DNA of 40,524 nt from Reinekea marinisedimentorum (lineage in GTDB: Bacteria; Pseudomonadota; Gammaproteobacteria; Pseudomonadales; Natronospirillaceae). Location: contig NZ_SLZR01000025.1 in NCBI RefSeq assembly GCF_004341165.1, positions 1-40,524 of the forward strand. Direction: 5' to 3'. The notes under the pieces are model-generated. The model did no database searches. It saw only the letters and a list, made by a program, of their open reading frames with translations, and had not been told where the DNA came from. This document shows positions 26,111-33,410 of this stretch, piece after piece (position 1 is the first letter of the stretch; the number at the start of each line of letters is the position of its first letter). A program made the translations under genes and the position numbers.

Positions 26111-27112
26111 ATGAAGAAATACGTTGCTTCTCTAGCAGTTGGCGCAGCTCTTTTTGCGTCCAGCTTAACTGCACAAGCGGCTGATGAACTGACACTGCAG
26201 TTGAAATGGGTAACCCAGGCGCAGTTTGCCGGTTACTACGCTGCGCTTGAACAGGGCTTTTATGAAGACGAAGGTTTGGATGTCACCATCAAACCGGGTG
26301 GCCCGGATATCGCGCCCGCTCAGATATTAGCCGGTGGCGGCGCAGACATCATTGTCGACTGGATGCCTTCAGCACTGGCAACGCGTGAAAAGGGTTTGCC
26401 TCTGGTGAATATTGGTCAGATCTACGATAAATCCGGCATGATGCTGACTTGTCTGAAATCAAGCGGTATTTCTACACCGGCTGATTTTGGCGGCAAAACA
26501 CTGGGTGTTTGGTTCTTTGGTAATGAATATCCCTTCCTGAGCTGGATGTCTAAACTTGGTTACGAAACCACGGGCGGCAGCGGTGTTACGGTTCTTAAGC
26601 AGGGCTTTAACGTCGACCCAATCTTCCAGGGGCAGGCTGATTGTGTTTCCACCATGACGTACAACGAATACGGCCAGGTTCTGGATGGCGGTTTAACGCC
26701 GGAAGAACTGCAACTGTTCAAATATGAAGACGAAGGTGTAGCTACGCTGGAAGACGGTCTGTACGTTATGGAAGAAGATTTGGCCGACAGCAAAATGGTT
26801 GAAAACTACGCCAAGTTCCTGAAAGCAACGATCAAAGGCTGGGAATGGGCGAAAGAAAACCCAGTAGATGCGGCCATGATCATTCTGGATTACGATGACA
26901 CCGGCGCACAAACCGAAGAGCATCAAATTCGTATGATGACTGAAGTAGCCAAACTGTTGAGCTCTGAAGGCAAAGGCATTGGCTACCTCGACCCTGCTGA
27001 TTATCAGCGTACTGTTGATGTCTTGCTGAGCAGCGAATCTGCGCCGGTTATTACCAAGCAGCCTGAGGGTGCTTACAGCCACGTTGTCTTTGAAAAGGCG
27101 ATGTCACTCTAA
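26111..27112 (+). CDS. NMT1/THI5-like periplasmic binding protein of the pyrimidine-linked importer
   Basis: A 333-residue exported protein with signal peptide MKKYVASLAVGAALFASSLTAQA, then the NMT1/THI5 opening pattern LKWVTQAQFAGYYAALEQGFYEDEGLDVTIKPGGPDIAPAQ. That family binds pyrimidine precursors of thiamine (ThiY), riboflavin or related heterocycles. Here, between dihydropyrimidinase and a terminator, the ligand is more likely uracil, thymine, a dihydropyrimidine or hydantoin (inference). GAGGAAA precedes the ATG. A strong terminator follows 23 bases after the stop, closing the operon. Confidence 0.92.
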   Translation: MKKYVASLAVGAALFASSLTAQAADELTLQLKWVTQAQFAGYYAALEQGFYEDEGLDVTIKPGGPDIAPAQILAGGGADIIVDWMPSALATREKGLPLVNIGQIYDKSGMMLTCLKSSGISTPADFGGKTLGVWFFGNEYPFLSWMSKLGYETTGGSGVTVLKQGFNVDPIFQGQADCVSTMTYNEYGQVLDGGLTPEELQLFKYEDEGVATLEDGLYVMEEDLADSKMVENYAKFLKATIKGWEWAKENPVDAAMIILDYDDTGAQTEEHQIRMMTEVAKLLSSEGKGIGYLDPADYQRTVDVLLSSESAPVITKQPEGAYSHVVFEKAMSL

Positions 27113-27135
27113 GCCGTAACAGCTTAAAACCCCTG

Positions 27136-27165
27136 AAAGGCTGATCATGTGATCAGCCTTTTTTT
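27136..27165 (+). terminator. Intrinsic terminator of the dihydropyrimidinase-ABC operon
   Basis: Arms AAAGGCTGATCA and TGATCAGCCTTT pair perfectly over 12 bp around TG and are followed by seven Ts. It directly follows the binding-protein gene on the plus strand, marking the end of the pyrimidine island. Confidence 0.93.
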
Positions 27166-27189
27166 ATTGCAAAGCAGAAAGGAGTATTT

Positions 27190-27603
27190 GTGAACATTGA
27201 GTATTTTTCTGACCGTCAGATAACCGTAGATCAGTTTGTGACGCTTCTTAAGAAGACTACTTTGGGCGGCCGACGCCCGGTTGAAAACCCAGCCTGTATG
27301 TCTGCCATGCTAGAGCATGCCGACTTGCTGGTAACCGCATGGTTGGGTAATGAGCTGGTTGGGGTTGCACGCTCAGTCACCGATTTTCATTTTTGTTGCT
27401 ACCTTTCTGACCTGGCGGTTTCTAACGAACATCAGGGGCAGGGCATTGGAACCGGCCTGGTGCAAGGCACACTGGAACGCCTGCAACCGGGGTGTTTATT
27501 AACGCTGCTTTCTGCTCCACAGGCTGTTAATTATTACCCGAAGATTGGTTTTGAAAAACATGAAAGCAGCTGGTTTATGTTTAAGGATGATCAGGTTTCT
27601 TAG
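27190..27603 (+). CDS. GNAT-family N-acetyltransferase
   Basis: A 137-residue acetyl-CoA-dependent acyltransferase. The core reads LVTAWLGNELVGVARSVTDFHFCCYLSDLAVSNEHQGQGIGTGLV, with the Q-x-x-G-x-G/A acetyl-CoA loop as QGQGIG, then AVNYYPKIGFEKH typical of the family's C-terminus. It starts at GTG 27190, about 7 bases after AAAGGAG. It lies alone between the terminator and the iron-regulated genes. The substrate is unknown; the short form resembles small-molecule or protein N-acetyltransferases of the YhbS/ArsN type. Confidence 0.9.
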   Translation: MNIEYFSDRQITVDQFVTLLKKTTLGGRRPVENPACMSAMLEHADLLVTAWLGNELVGVARSVTDFHFCCYLSDLAVSNEHQGQGIGTGLVQGTLERLQPGCLLTLLSAPQAVNYYPKIGFEKHESSWFMFKDDQVS

Positions 27604-27668
27604 GGCCTGTAACGGGTCGTTGTTCGCAGGTACGAAAAAATCGATGCTGATGTTCGGTTTTAGTTGCT

Positions 27669-27687
27669 AATGATAATTATTCTCATT
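27669..27687. promoter_or_regulatory. Fur box upstream of the flavodoxin gene
   Basis: AATGATAATTATTCTCATT is a near-palindrome matching the Fur pattern (7-1-7 style TGATAAT-N-ATTCTCA). It lies about 33 bases before the flavodoxin start and 66 bases after the acetyltransferase stop, so it should repress the flavodoxin-hypothetical pair when iron is plentiful. Confidence 0.8.
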
Positions 27688-27719
27688 AAAATCAAGGTTA
27701 TCTTTAATGGGGGGTGATT

Positions 27720-28256
27720 ATGGAATTATTCCAACTGAATATCGGTCTGTTCCTTAGCAGCAATATTGAGACGTTCGAAAAGGTCGGTTCCCGTATTCAA
27801 CAGCAAATGGCAAAGCACGGTATAGATGTTGATGTGCTGGATATCGCAGATGCTAATTCAAAGGTCTGTGAGTCTTACGACTTCTTTATTTTTGCTATTC
27901 CTGCATGGGATTACCATTACACTCAGCATTGCTGGGAAGGAATAGAACCCCAGTTCGCCTGCAGTAATCTGTGCGGAAAAATAGCCGCCATCTATGTCAT
28001 GGCCGAATCGCCAAAACTGGAAGGTTACTTTCTCCATGCCATGAGCTGGCTTTCGCAATGTGTCACCAAAACCGGCGCTACCGTTGTGAACCTTTGGCCA
28101 TCCAATGCCTGTAACCGGGCCTGTCCATTTGCGGCAGATAAACTTGCTGTTACAAAAGCAGATCACGGCTCTATCGTAACAGACCATCAAATAGCAAGCT
28201 GGACAGAGCACCTCATTGCCGAGTGCAGTCAATTGGTCAGCGAACTTTCGGTATAA
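27720..28256 (+). CDS. Divergent long-chain flavodoxin, Fur-linked
   Basis: 178 residues aligning along the whole length of FldA-type flavodoxins: NIGLFLSSNIETFEKVGSRIQQQM, SYDFFIFAIPAWDYHYTQHCWEG (E. coli [22 protein letters not shown]) and GKIAAIYVM. The FMN phosphate loop, normally S-D-T-G-N-T, reads S-S-N-I-E-T, so the Gly and Asn are lost; FMN binding may be weaker or altered. Aromatic residues near the isoalloxazine site (Trp in PAWDYHY) remain. ATG 27720 follows a GGGGGG-type ribosome site; GTG 27714 is in frame. Iron-repressed flavodoxins replace ferredoxin or deliver electrons to ferric-siderophore reduction; the neighbours support the latter. Confidence 0.8.
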   Translation: MELFQLNIGLFLSSNIETFEKVGSRIQQQMAKHGIDVDVLDIADANSKVCESYDFFIFAIPAWDYHYTQHCWEGIEPQFACSNLCGKIAAIYVMAESPKLEGYFLHAMSWLSQCVTKTGATVVNLWPSNACNRACPFAADKLAVTKADHGSIVTDHQIASWTEHLIAECSQLVSELSV

Positions 28257-28284
28257 GCATCAGCCAGTATTAGTGGGAAAAACA

Positions 28285-28677
28285 ATGAAATTTCTATGTG
28301 ATCATCATCGCTCTATTTTAATGGCCTGCACCAAACAGGCTAAAACGTCCTGGCATAAAACCCTTCAGCTTGCTCAGTTTTATGCGGTCAACGATGATCT
28401 GGGCAGGGCAGTGTTGTATGGCGGTAATGCATTGGAAATTGCTGAGATCGTGCTCAGCAATCAACCCGTTTACGAAAACGCCAGTCGCTATGTAGAAACG
28501 GCTGTTGAGTTTGCCGGTGCGCTGGTGCGTTACGATTCCAGCTGTAATTTGCTGGCGGTTTATAATGAGGTTTACTTCCGCCTGATGAGCGTATCTGCCG
28601 TCAACAATGTAGAAGCTGCAATGCAGCCGTTAAAAGATATTCTGCTGCGCTCCACGACAAACCAGCCATTAAGCTAA
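28285..28677 (+). CDS. Hypothetical small helical protein in the iron island
   Basis: A 130-residue soluble protein without a signal peptide or membrane segment. It looks all-helical (KTSWHKTLQLAQFYAVNDDLGRAVLYGGNALEIAEIVL, then a second helical half) and has a TPR-like rhythm. A CDHH segment near the N-terminus might bind metal. It begins 28 bases after the flavodoxin stop at ATG 28285 (GGGAAAAA upstream) and is convergent with the ABC ATPase 7 bases beyond. Position under the Fur box suggests an iron-starvation role; the family was not recognised. Confidence 0.7.
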   Translation: MKFLCDHHRSILMACTKQAKTSWHKTLQLAQFYAVNDDLGRAVLYGGNALEIAEIVLSNQPVYENASRYVETAVEFAGALVRYDSSCNLLAVYNEVYFRLMSVSAVNNVEAAMQPLKDILLRSTTNQPLS

Positions 28678-28684
28678 TGGCTGC

Positions 28685-29443
28685 TTAACTGTAGTAAAGA
28701 CAAAGCGGCTGGCCATTGATGGTTTGAACATGCAATGGCATGTCGTACAACGCCTGCAGTATGTTGTCCTGCATGATTTCTTCCGGTGAACCAATCTCGA
28801 AAACCCTTCCGTTGTGCATCGCTATAATTGAGTCGCTGTAACTGGCGGCAAAGTTAATATCGTGCAGCACCACAATAATGCTCTTATTCAGGCTGTCGCA
28901 GGCCAGACGCAACTGCTTCATGATCGATTGGCTGTGCTTCATATCCAGGTTGTTCAGCGGTTCATCAAAGCACACGTATTTTGTATCCTGCGCCAGCACC
29001 ATGGCTATAAAGGCGCGTTGCCTTTGACCCCCGGAAAGCTGATCCAAAAAGCGGTGTTGGAATTCATTCAGCCCTAAAAATTCAATCGCAGTGGCAATCT
29101 TTTGTGCGTCTTCTTTTGTCGGTCTGCCTTTGTGGTAGGGGAATCGACCGAAGGTGACCAGATCTTCCACCGTCAATCGTGCTGTTAGGTGGTTATCCTG
29201 ACGCAGAATGGACAGCGTGCGCGCCAATTTGTTTTTTTCGTAAGACTGAATCGGCTTGTCATCGATCAGAATCTCTCCGGCGCTGGTTGGAACCGTTTGG
29301 GTGAGTGCTGAAAGCAGGGTCGATTTGCCAGCACCGTTCGGCCCAATCACCGAGGTTAATCCGGTTTCAGGAATGCTGAAACTGATGTCCTTTAAAATAG
29401 GTGTGGAGCGAATATCAACAGAAACGTTATTAAATTGAATCAT
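28685..29443 (-). CDS. Ferric siderophore ABC importer ATPase (VctC/YclP/FepC-like)
   Basis: A 252-residue ATPase with Walker A GPNGAGKS (34-41), Q-loop ILRQDNHLTARLTVEDLVTFGRFPY, signature LSGGQRQRAFIAMVL, Walker B YVCFDEPLNNLD and switch His in VVLHDINFA. It powers FecCD-type siderophore import through the inner membrane. It is the last gene of the SIP-binding protein-permease-permease-ATPase operon; its ATG overlaps the permease stop by four bases. Order and sequence flavour resemble the catechol-siderophore systems VctPDGC and YclNOPQ. Confidence 0.93.
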   Translation of the reverse strand: MIQFNNVSVDIRSTPILKDISFSIPETGLTSVIGPNGAGKSTLLSALTQTVPTSAGEILIDDKPIQSYEKNKLARTLSILRQDNHLTARLTVEDLVTFGRFPYHKGRPTKEDAQKIATAIEFLGLNEFQHRFLDQLSGGQRQRAFIAMVLAQDTKYVCFDEPLNNLDMKHSQSIMKQLRLACDSLNKSIIVVLHDINFAASYSDSIIAMHNGRVFEIGSPEEIMQDNILQALYDMPLHVQTINGQPLCLYYS

Positions 29444-30438
29444 GCTTTACCCTGTCGAATAATGAGGACTAAAAAGAAAACACCGCCAATAAACTCGATG
29501 ATGATGCTCAACCGGGTTTGAAAGCTGAGCAGGTGTTGAAGCACAAACTCGCCGGAAACCAGCGTTAATATGCCAAGCACCGTTGCAAACGGAATCATAA
29601 TGCCGTGCTTGTAGCTGCCACACAGGCGGTAAGTGAGGTGGGCGACCAGCAGGCCGAAAAATGAAACAGGCCCAACCAATGCGGTTGAAAGCGCGATCAG
29701 CACAACGGTAACAAAAAGTGTTTGGAGTGTACGTCTGGAAAAATCGACACCTAGATTCAGGGCAGACTGCCTTCCCAGCAACATAACATCCAGCTCTGCA
29801 TGTATGCGAAACAAAAATAGCGCTGTTGCCGTAAACACAAAACCGGATATCAGCAGCAGGGCAGGGTCAACGGAACCGAAAGACGCGAACATTGAATCTT
29901 GCAGTACCGAGAATTGAGTTGGGTCGAGCATGCGGCTGAACAGATAAGAAAGGCTGGTGAAGAGCACACCAAAAATAATACCGACCAGAATCAGGTAGTG
30001 CAGCGATTGCGAGGTTCCGCGGAACAGCATCCACGCCAGCAGCAATACACAGCCGAGCATCACGGCCGTTTCCAGAGCCCACTTCAAATAGGGGCTCATC
30101 GATGAAAAACCAACAGAGCCCAGCGAAAATATCAGGATGGTCTGAATTAAAATATACATCGAATCAAACCCCATAATGCCGGGCGTTAAGATTCGGTTAC
30201 CACAAATAGTCTGGAATAACAGTGTGGCGATGCTGATAGAAGCCCCAACGATTACCAGGCTGAGCAATTTCATGCCCCGGTACTCCAGGGTAAATGCCCA
30301 GCTGGCTTTTACGTTCCAGGTTAAAAACAGGGTGACAGATACCAGCAGAAACGCGCACAAAATGGCCAGCCGAATGCCGGTGCTGGAAAAGCTCAATCGG
30401 GGTTTTGTGGCTGTAAAGGGTAAAGCGCTACTATGCAT
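29440..30438 (-). CDS. Ferric siderophore ABC importer permease 2 (FecCD family)
   Basis: 332 residues with about nine to ten helices and family motifs: GMKLLSLVIVGASISIATLLFQTICGNRILTPGIMGFDSMY and ALVGPVSFFGLLVAHLTYRLCGSYKHGIMIPFATVLG, the latter being the ATPase-coupling region (GPVSFFGLLVPHxxR in relatives). Its start overlaps permease 1 by eight bases and its stop overlaps the ATPase start by four, so translation is coupled. Pairs with the other permease as the channel. Confidence 0.92.
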   Translation of the reverse strand: MHSSALPFTATKPRLSFSSTGIRLAILCAFLLVSVTLFLTWNVKASWAFTLEYRGMKLLSLVIVGASISIATLLFQTICGNRILTPGIMGFDSMYILIQTILIFSLGSVGFSSMSPYLKWALETAVMLGCVLLLAWMLFRGTSQSLHYLILVGIIFGVLFTSLSYLFSRMLDPTQFSVLQDSMFASFGSVDPALLLISGFVFTATALFLFRIHAELDVMLLGRQSALNLGVDFSRRTLQTLFVTVVLIALSTALVGPVSFFGLLVAHLTYRLCGSYKHGIMIPFATVLGILTLVSGEFVLQHLLSFQTRLSIIIEFIGGVFFLVLIIRQGKA

Positions 30439-31381
30439 GTTGGTTTTGCTTATGAATAAGAATCAGAAAAATAATACTGCCGATAACACCCATGACCGTG
30501 GCGACAGGTATTTCGTAAGGGAAGGCCAGCACCCGGGCCAGAATATCGCAGGTCAAAACCAACCCGGTGCCAATCACTGCCACCCAGGGCAGGGTTCGCC
30601 GGTAATTGTCACCAAACAGCAGGCTGACAATATTTGGAACAACCAGACCAACAAACGGAATGATGCCCGAAATAACCACGGTAATGCCGGAGATCATGGC
30701 AACAATGGAAACACCCCAGAACAGCGTGAAGCGATAGTTCAGCCCCAGGTTCAGCGCCGTGTGCTTCCCCATGCTGGCCAGCGTAAACTGGTCTGCCGTA
30801 AAGTAAGCCAGGCCGCACAGCGCCGCGCTGATCCATAATAATTCGTAGCGGCCTTTTAGAATCATGGAAAAATCGCCCTGAATCCATGTCCAGACCGATT
30901 GCATCAGATCAAACCGGTAGGCAATAAAGGCCAGCACCGAGCTGATAACACCGGCATACATAATGCCGGCCAGCGGAATAATCAGGCTGCTCTGCAGTTG
31001 AATACGGCTGAGAATAAACAGAAAGCTGCTGGCGCCGATAAGTGAAAACAAACTGGCGACAATCAGCTTGGTTGTCATAGATGCCTGCGGCCAAAACAGC
31101 AGCAGCAGTAAAATACCCAGCGCCGCCCACTCAACTGTACCGGTGGTGGTGGGCTCGACAAATTTATTGCGGGCCAGCGATTGCATAACAACACCGGCGA
31201 CCGAAAGCGACAGGCCGGTGAGTATAACGGCCAGCGTTCTTGGCAGCCTGGTAAGAAAAACCAGCGACCAGAATTCGTCAAACGAATTGATATCTGCTAC
31301 GCCAATAAACAGGCTGACCACGGCCAGGCCGGTCACAGCGGCGATAGCCAGCATTAGCGTTACAGGTGTCGTTAGCCTCAT
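30431..31381 (-). CDS. Ferric siderophore ABC importer permease 1 (FecCD family)
   Basis: 316 residues, multiple helices, with FecCD signatures LPRTLAVILTGLSLSVAGVVMQSLARNKFVEPTTTG and VVISGIIPFVGLVVPNIVSLLFGDNYRRTLPW. The PTTTG variant in place of the P-x-x-L-G of BtuC/FhuB is as in the YclN/CeuB/VctD branch. It lies 20 bases after the binding-protein gene and overlaps the second permease by eight bases. Confidence 0.92.
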   Translation of the reverse strand: MRLTTPVTLMLAIAAVTGLAVVSLFIGVADINSFDEFWSLVFLTRLPRTLAVILTGLSLSVAGVVMQSLARNKFVEPTTTGTVEWAALGILLLLLFWPQASMTTKLIVASLFSLIGASSFLFILSRIQLQSSLIIPLAGIMYAGVISSVLAFIAYRFDLMQSVWTWIQGDFSMILKGRYELLWISAALCGLAYFTADQFTLASMGKHTALNLGLNYRFTLFWGVSIVAMISGITVVISGIIPFVGLVVPNIVSLLFGDNYRRTLPWVAVIGTGLVLTCDILARVLAFPYEIPVATVMGVIGSIIFLILIHKQNQHA

Positions 31382-31401
31382 GAGATTTGTCGTATCCTGG
31401 T

Positions 31402-32307
31402 TTATTGATCAATGCCGAGTGCGGTTTCGATCTCATCGAGCATGTTGTTCATCGCGGTCAGACCATAAGCCACCATGTACCATGAATAGCCGTTCAGGAA
31501 GGTGATGTCGTCATTTTTATAGGCCGTCAGCTGATGAACCAATTCGTTATCCAGCAGGGCTTTAGCGGCTTGTGAATCTTGCCCAATGGCGGCATCTCTG
31601 TCCATTACAAAGATCATGTCCGGGTTGACCTTCTGCAGAAACTCAAAGGAGATTGGGTCGCCATGTGTTTCTGTTTCAACATCTTTAACCGTTGGTTCAA
31701 TACCGAGTTCATCATGAATCCAGCCAAAACGGGAGCCTGGGCCAAATGCCGAAATCTTGCCGCCGGAAGTTAAAATAAACAGGGCATTCTTGTTGTTCTG
31801 TGGTGCGGTTTTAATCTGTTCTACGCGTGCTTTAATGGCTGCCAGTTCAGCTTCGGCCTGTGCCGATTTATCAACGCTATCGGCCAGCATTTCGGTAACA
31901 CTGTAGAATTGATCCAGGAACGGCTCGTTCCAAACGGTGGCATCGACAGTAGGCGCAATCTTACTCATCGCTTTGTATTGTTTTTGGCTGCGGCCGCCAA
32001 TGACAATTAGATCGGGTTGCAATGCAGCAATGGTTTCAAAATCCGGTTCCCAGAATGACCCGACAGAGGTGTACTGATCACCGGTGAACTTTTCCAGATA
32101 ATCGTAAGCGTGTGGTTTAGGCAGGCCGGTAATTTCTACCCCCAGGGTGTTTAACGTATCTACTGCAGCTAAATCCAGAGCGATAATTTTTTCAGGCACC
32201 GCGTCTATTTCGGTAGTGCCTTGTGCATGAGTCACTGTTTTTGCCTGTGCCAGAGGAAGCAGGGCAGCGAACGTCACTGCCAGGCCGGCGGTTTTAAGCT
32301 TAATCAT
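31402..32307 (-). CDS. Periplasmic siderophore-binding protein (VctP/YclQ/CeuE-like)
   Basis: A 301-residue exported binding protein with signal peptide MIKLKTAGLAVTFAALLPLAQA. Class III features follow: VPEKIIALDLAAVDTLNTLGVEITGLPK, FETIAALQPDLIVIGGRSQKQYKAMSKIAPTV, a long connecting helix, then SFEFLQKVNPDMIFVMDRDAAIG. The strand-helix IGGRSQKQ and the DLAAVDTL box are shared with CeuE/YclQ, which bind catechol and tetradentate ferric siderophores. No lipobox Cys, so it should be soluble. Iron-repressed through the Fur box upstream of the operon's first gene (inference). Confidence 0.92.
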   Translation of the reverse strand: MIKLKTAGLAVTFAALLPLAQAKTVTHAQGTTEIDAVPEKIIALDLAAVDTLNTLGVEITGLPKPHAYDYLEKFTGDQYTSVGSFWEPDFETIAALQPDLIVIGGRSQKQYKAMSKIAPTVDATVWNEPFLDQFYSVTEMLADSVDKSAQAEAELAAIKARVEQIKTAPQNNKNALFILTSGGKISAFGPGSRFGWIHDELGIEPTVKDVETETHGDPISFEFLQKVNPDMIFVMDRDAAIGQDSQAAKALLDNELVHQLTAYKNDDITFLNGYSWYMVAYGLTAMNNMLDEIETALGIDQ

Positions 32308-32370
32308 GGTGTCTCCGAATTTGTCTGGTTAAATATGGGGTGTCGGTTTAAGGGGTTATCAGTTTAAGGG

Positions 32371-33183
32371 TTACAGTTCGTTATCCATGGTGTCGTGACG
32401 CATCTGGTGGTAACCCTCTTCGGTAAATTCTTTACGCCAGTAGGGCACGGCGTAGATGAATTCTTTAGGAATTTTCTTTTGCGAAAGGTGCTTGCGTAAA
32501 TCGACGACGGTCTGGTGTTCGCCAGCAAGCGTAAAGCTCCAGTCTGAACTTTCGTCGGGTATAGCAAGCTGTTCCAGCAATGGTGTCAGCGTTTCTGCAG
32601 GGCTAAAGCGTTGCGGAACAAAGGTGACGCTTGCAGACGTTTCAGAAAAATAAGTCCGTTGAATCTCTTCAATTTCTGTCAGTTCTTCCAGCTCAATAAA
32701 AATGTGAACCGTTGCCGAAGTAGGTATGTGTGCAAGTACCGCAGAAAGCGCCGGTACGGCGGAAGCATCACCGACAAGCAGATGATTTTTTACGTCAGGA
32801 ATGATTAATTGTTTTAAACCCGGGCCGCTGAAACCTATTTCATCACCCACGGCGCAGTGGGTTGCGAAATCGCAGGCGATGCCAGCAGGGGTGTGCTTAA
32901 CGAAATCTACCGTCAGTTCTTTCCGGGTGGCATCGAAACCTGCAATGGAATAGGTGCGGGCAACAGGCTTTTTATCGGGTGCTGGCCACTTCAGTTTTCC
33001 ATGGGTGTATTCGGGCAATTCAAGCTTGGCTTGTGTCTTGGTTTTAAAAAGCAGCTTGATGTGTAAACCGCCGTAATTGGCGGGGATTCTTTCTTCTGTC
33101 AGCCCCGGGCCGGTTAAAACCAGCCGGTGCATCGAGGTGCCAATAGGGTAGGTTGCTGAAACATTCAGTTTGAGTGGTTGCAT
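32371..33183 (-). CDS. Siderophore-interacting protein (SIP/ViuB-family flavin reductase)
   Basis: A 270-residue cytosolic ferric-siderophore reductase. The flavin-binding domain has RTYSIAGFD (the R-x-Y-S/T box) and HTPAGIACDFATHCAVGDEIGFSGPG. The NAD(P)H domain has LLVGDASAVPALSAVLAHIP, and the C-terminus has YWRKEFTEEGYHQ as in SIP proteins. It releases iron after import by reduction or by hydride-linked chemistry. It is the first gene of the importer operon, 57 bases downstream of a Fur box and divergent from the receptor gene. A 63-base spacer follows before the binding protein. Confidence 0.93.
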   Translation of the reverse strand: MQPLKLNVSATYPIGTSMHRLVLTGPGLTEERIPANYGGLHIKLLFKTKTQAKLELPEYTHGKLKWPAPDKKPVARTYSIAGFDATRKELTVDFVKHTPAGIACDFATHCAVGDEIGFSGPGLKQLIIPDVKNHLLVGDASAVPALSAVLAHIPTSATVHIFIELEELTEIEEIQRTYFSETSASVTFVPQRFSPAETLTPLLEQLAIPDESSDWSFTLAGEHQTVVDLRKHLSQKKIPKEFIYAVPYWRKEFTEEGYHQMRHDTMDNEL

Positions 33184-33239
33184 AGAGTCACCTTTTTGAA
33201 GCTGCGGCGATGCTATCGAATAGAGCCTTGGTTGTAAAT

Positions 33240-33258
33240 GCCAATGATTATCATTTGC
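33240..33258. promoter_or_regulatory. Fur box for the SIP/ABC operon
   Basis: GCCAATGATTATCATTTGC contains the 13-base core AATGATTATCATT, a full match (reverse strand AATGATAATCATT) to the centre of the Fur consensus. It lies 57 bases upstream of the SIP start, minus strand. Confidence 0.9.
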
Positions 33259-33359
33259 GATGTAATTGTGTTCGAAATACCCCTTCTAAACATAAGGAAA
33301 CTTAATAACCGGTCGCTCAAGTTATAAAAAATTGTAAATAACTTGTTGAGATTGTATTT

Positions 33360-33378
33360 GATAATGATTATCGTTTGC
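33360..33378. promoter_or_regulatory. Fur box for the TonB-dependent receptor
   Basis: GATAATGATTATCGTTTGC matches the left and central part of the Fur consensus GATAATGATAATCATTATC closely. It is 33 bases upstream of the receptor ATG. With the box at 33240 it makes the 227-base divergent region a two-site Fur control region. Confidence 0.9.
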
Positions 33379-33410
33379 ATCCCTTCACAGGTGTACAAAG
33401 GTAAATATCA

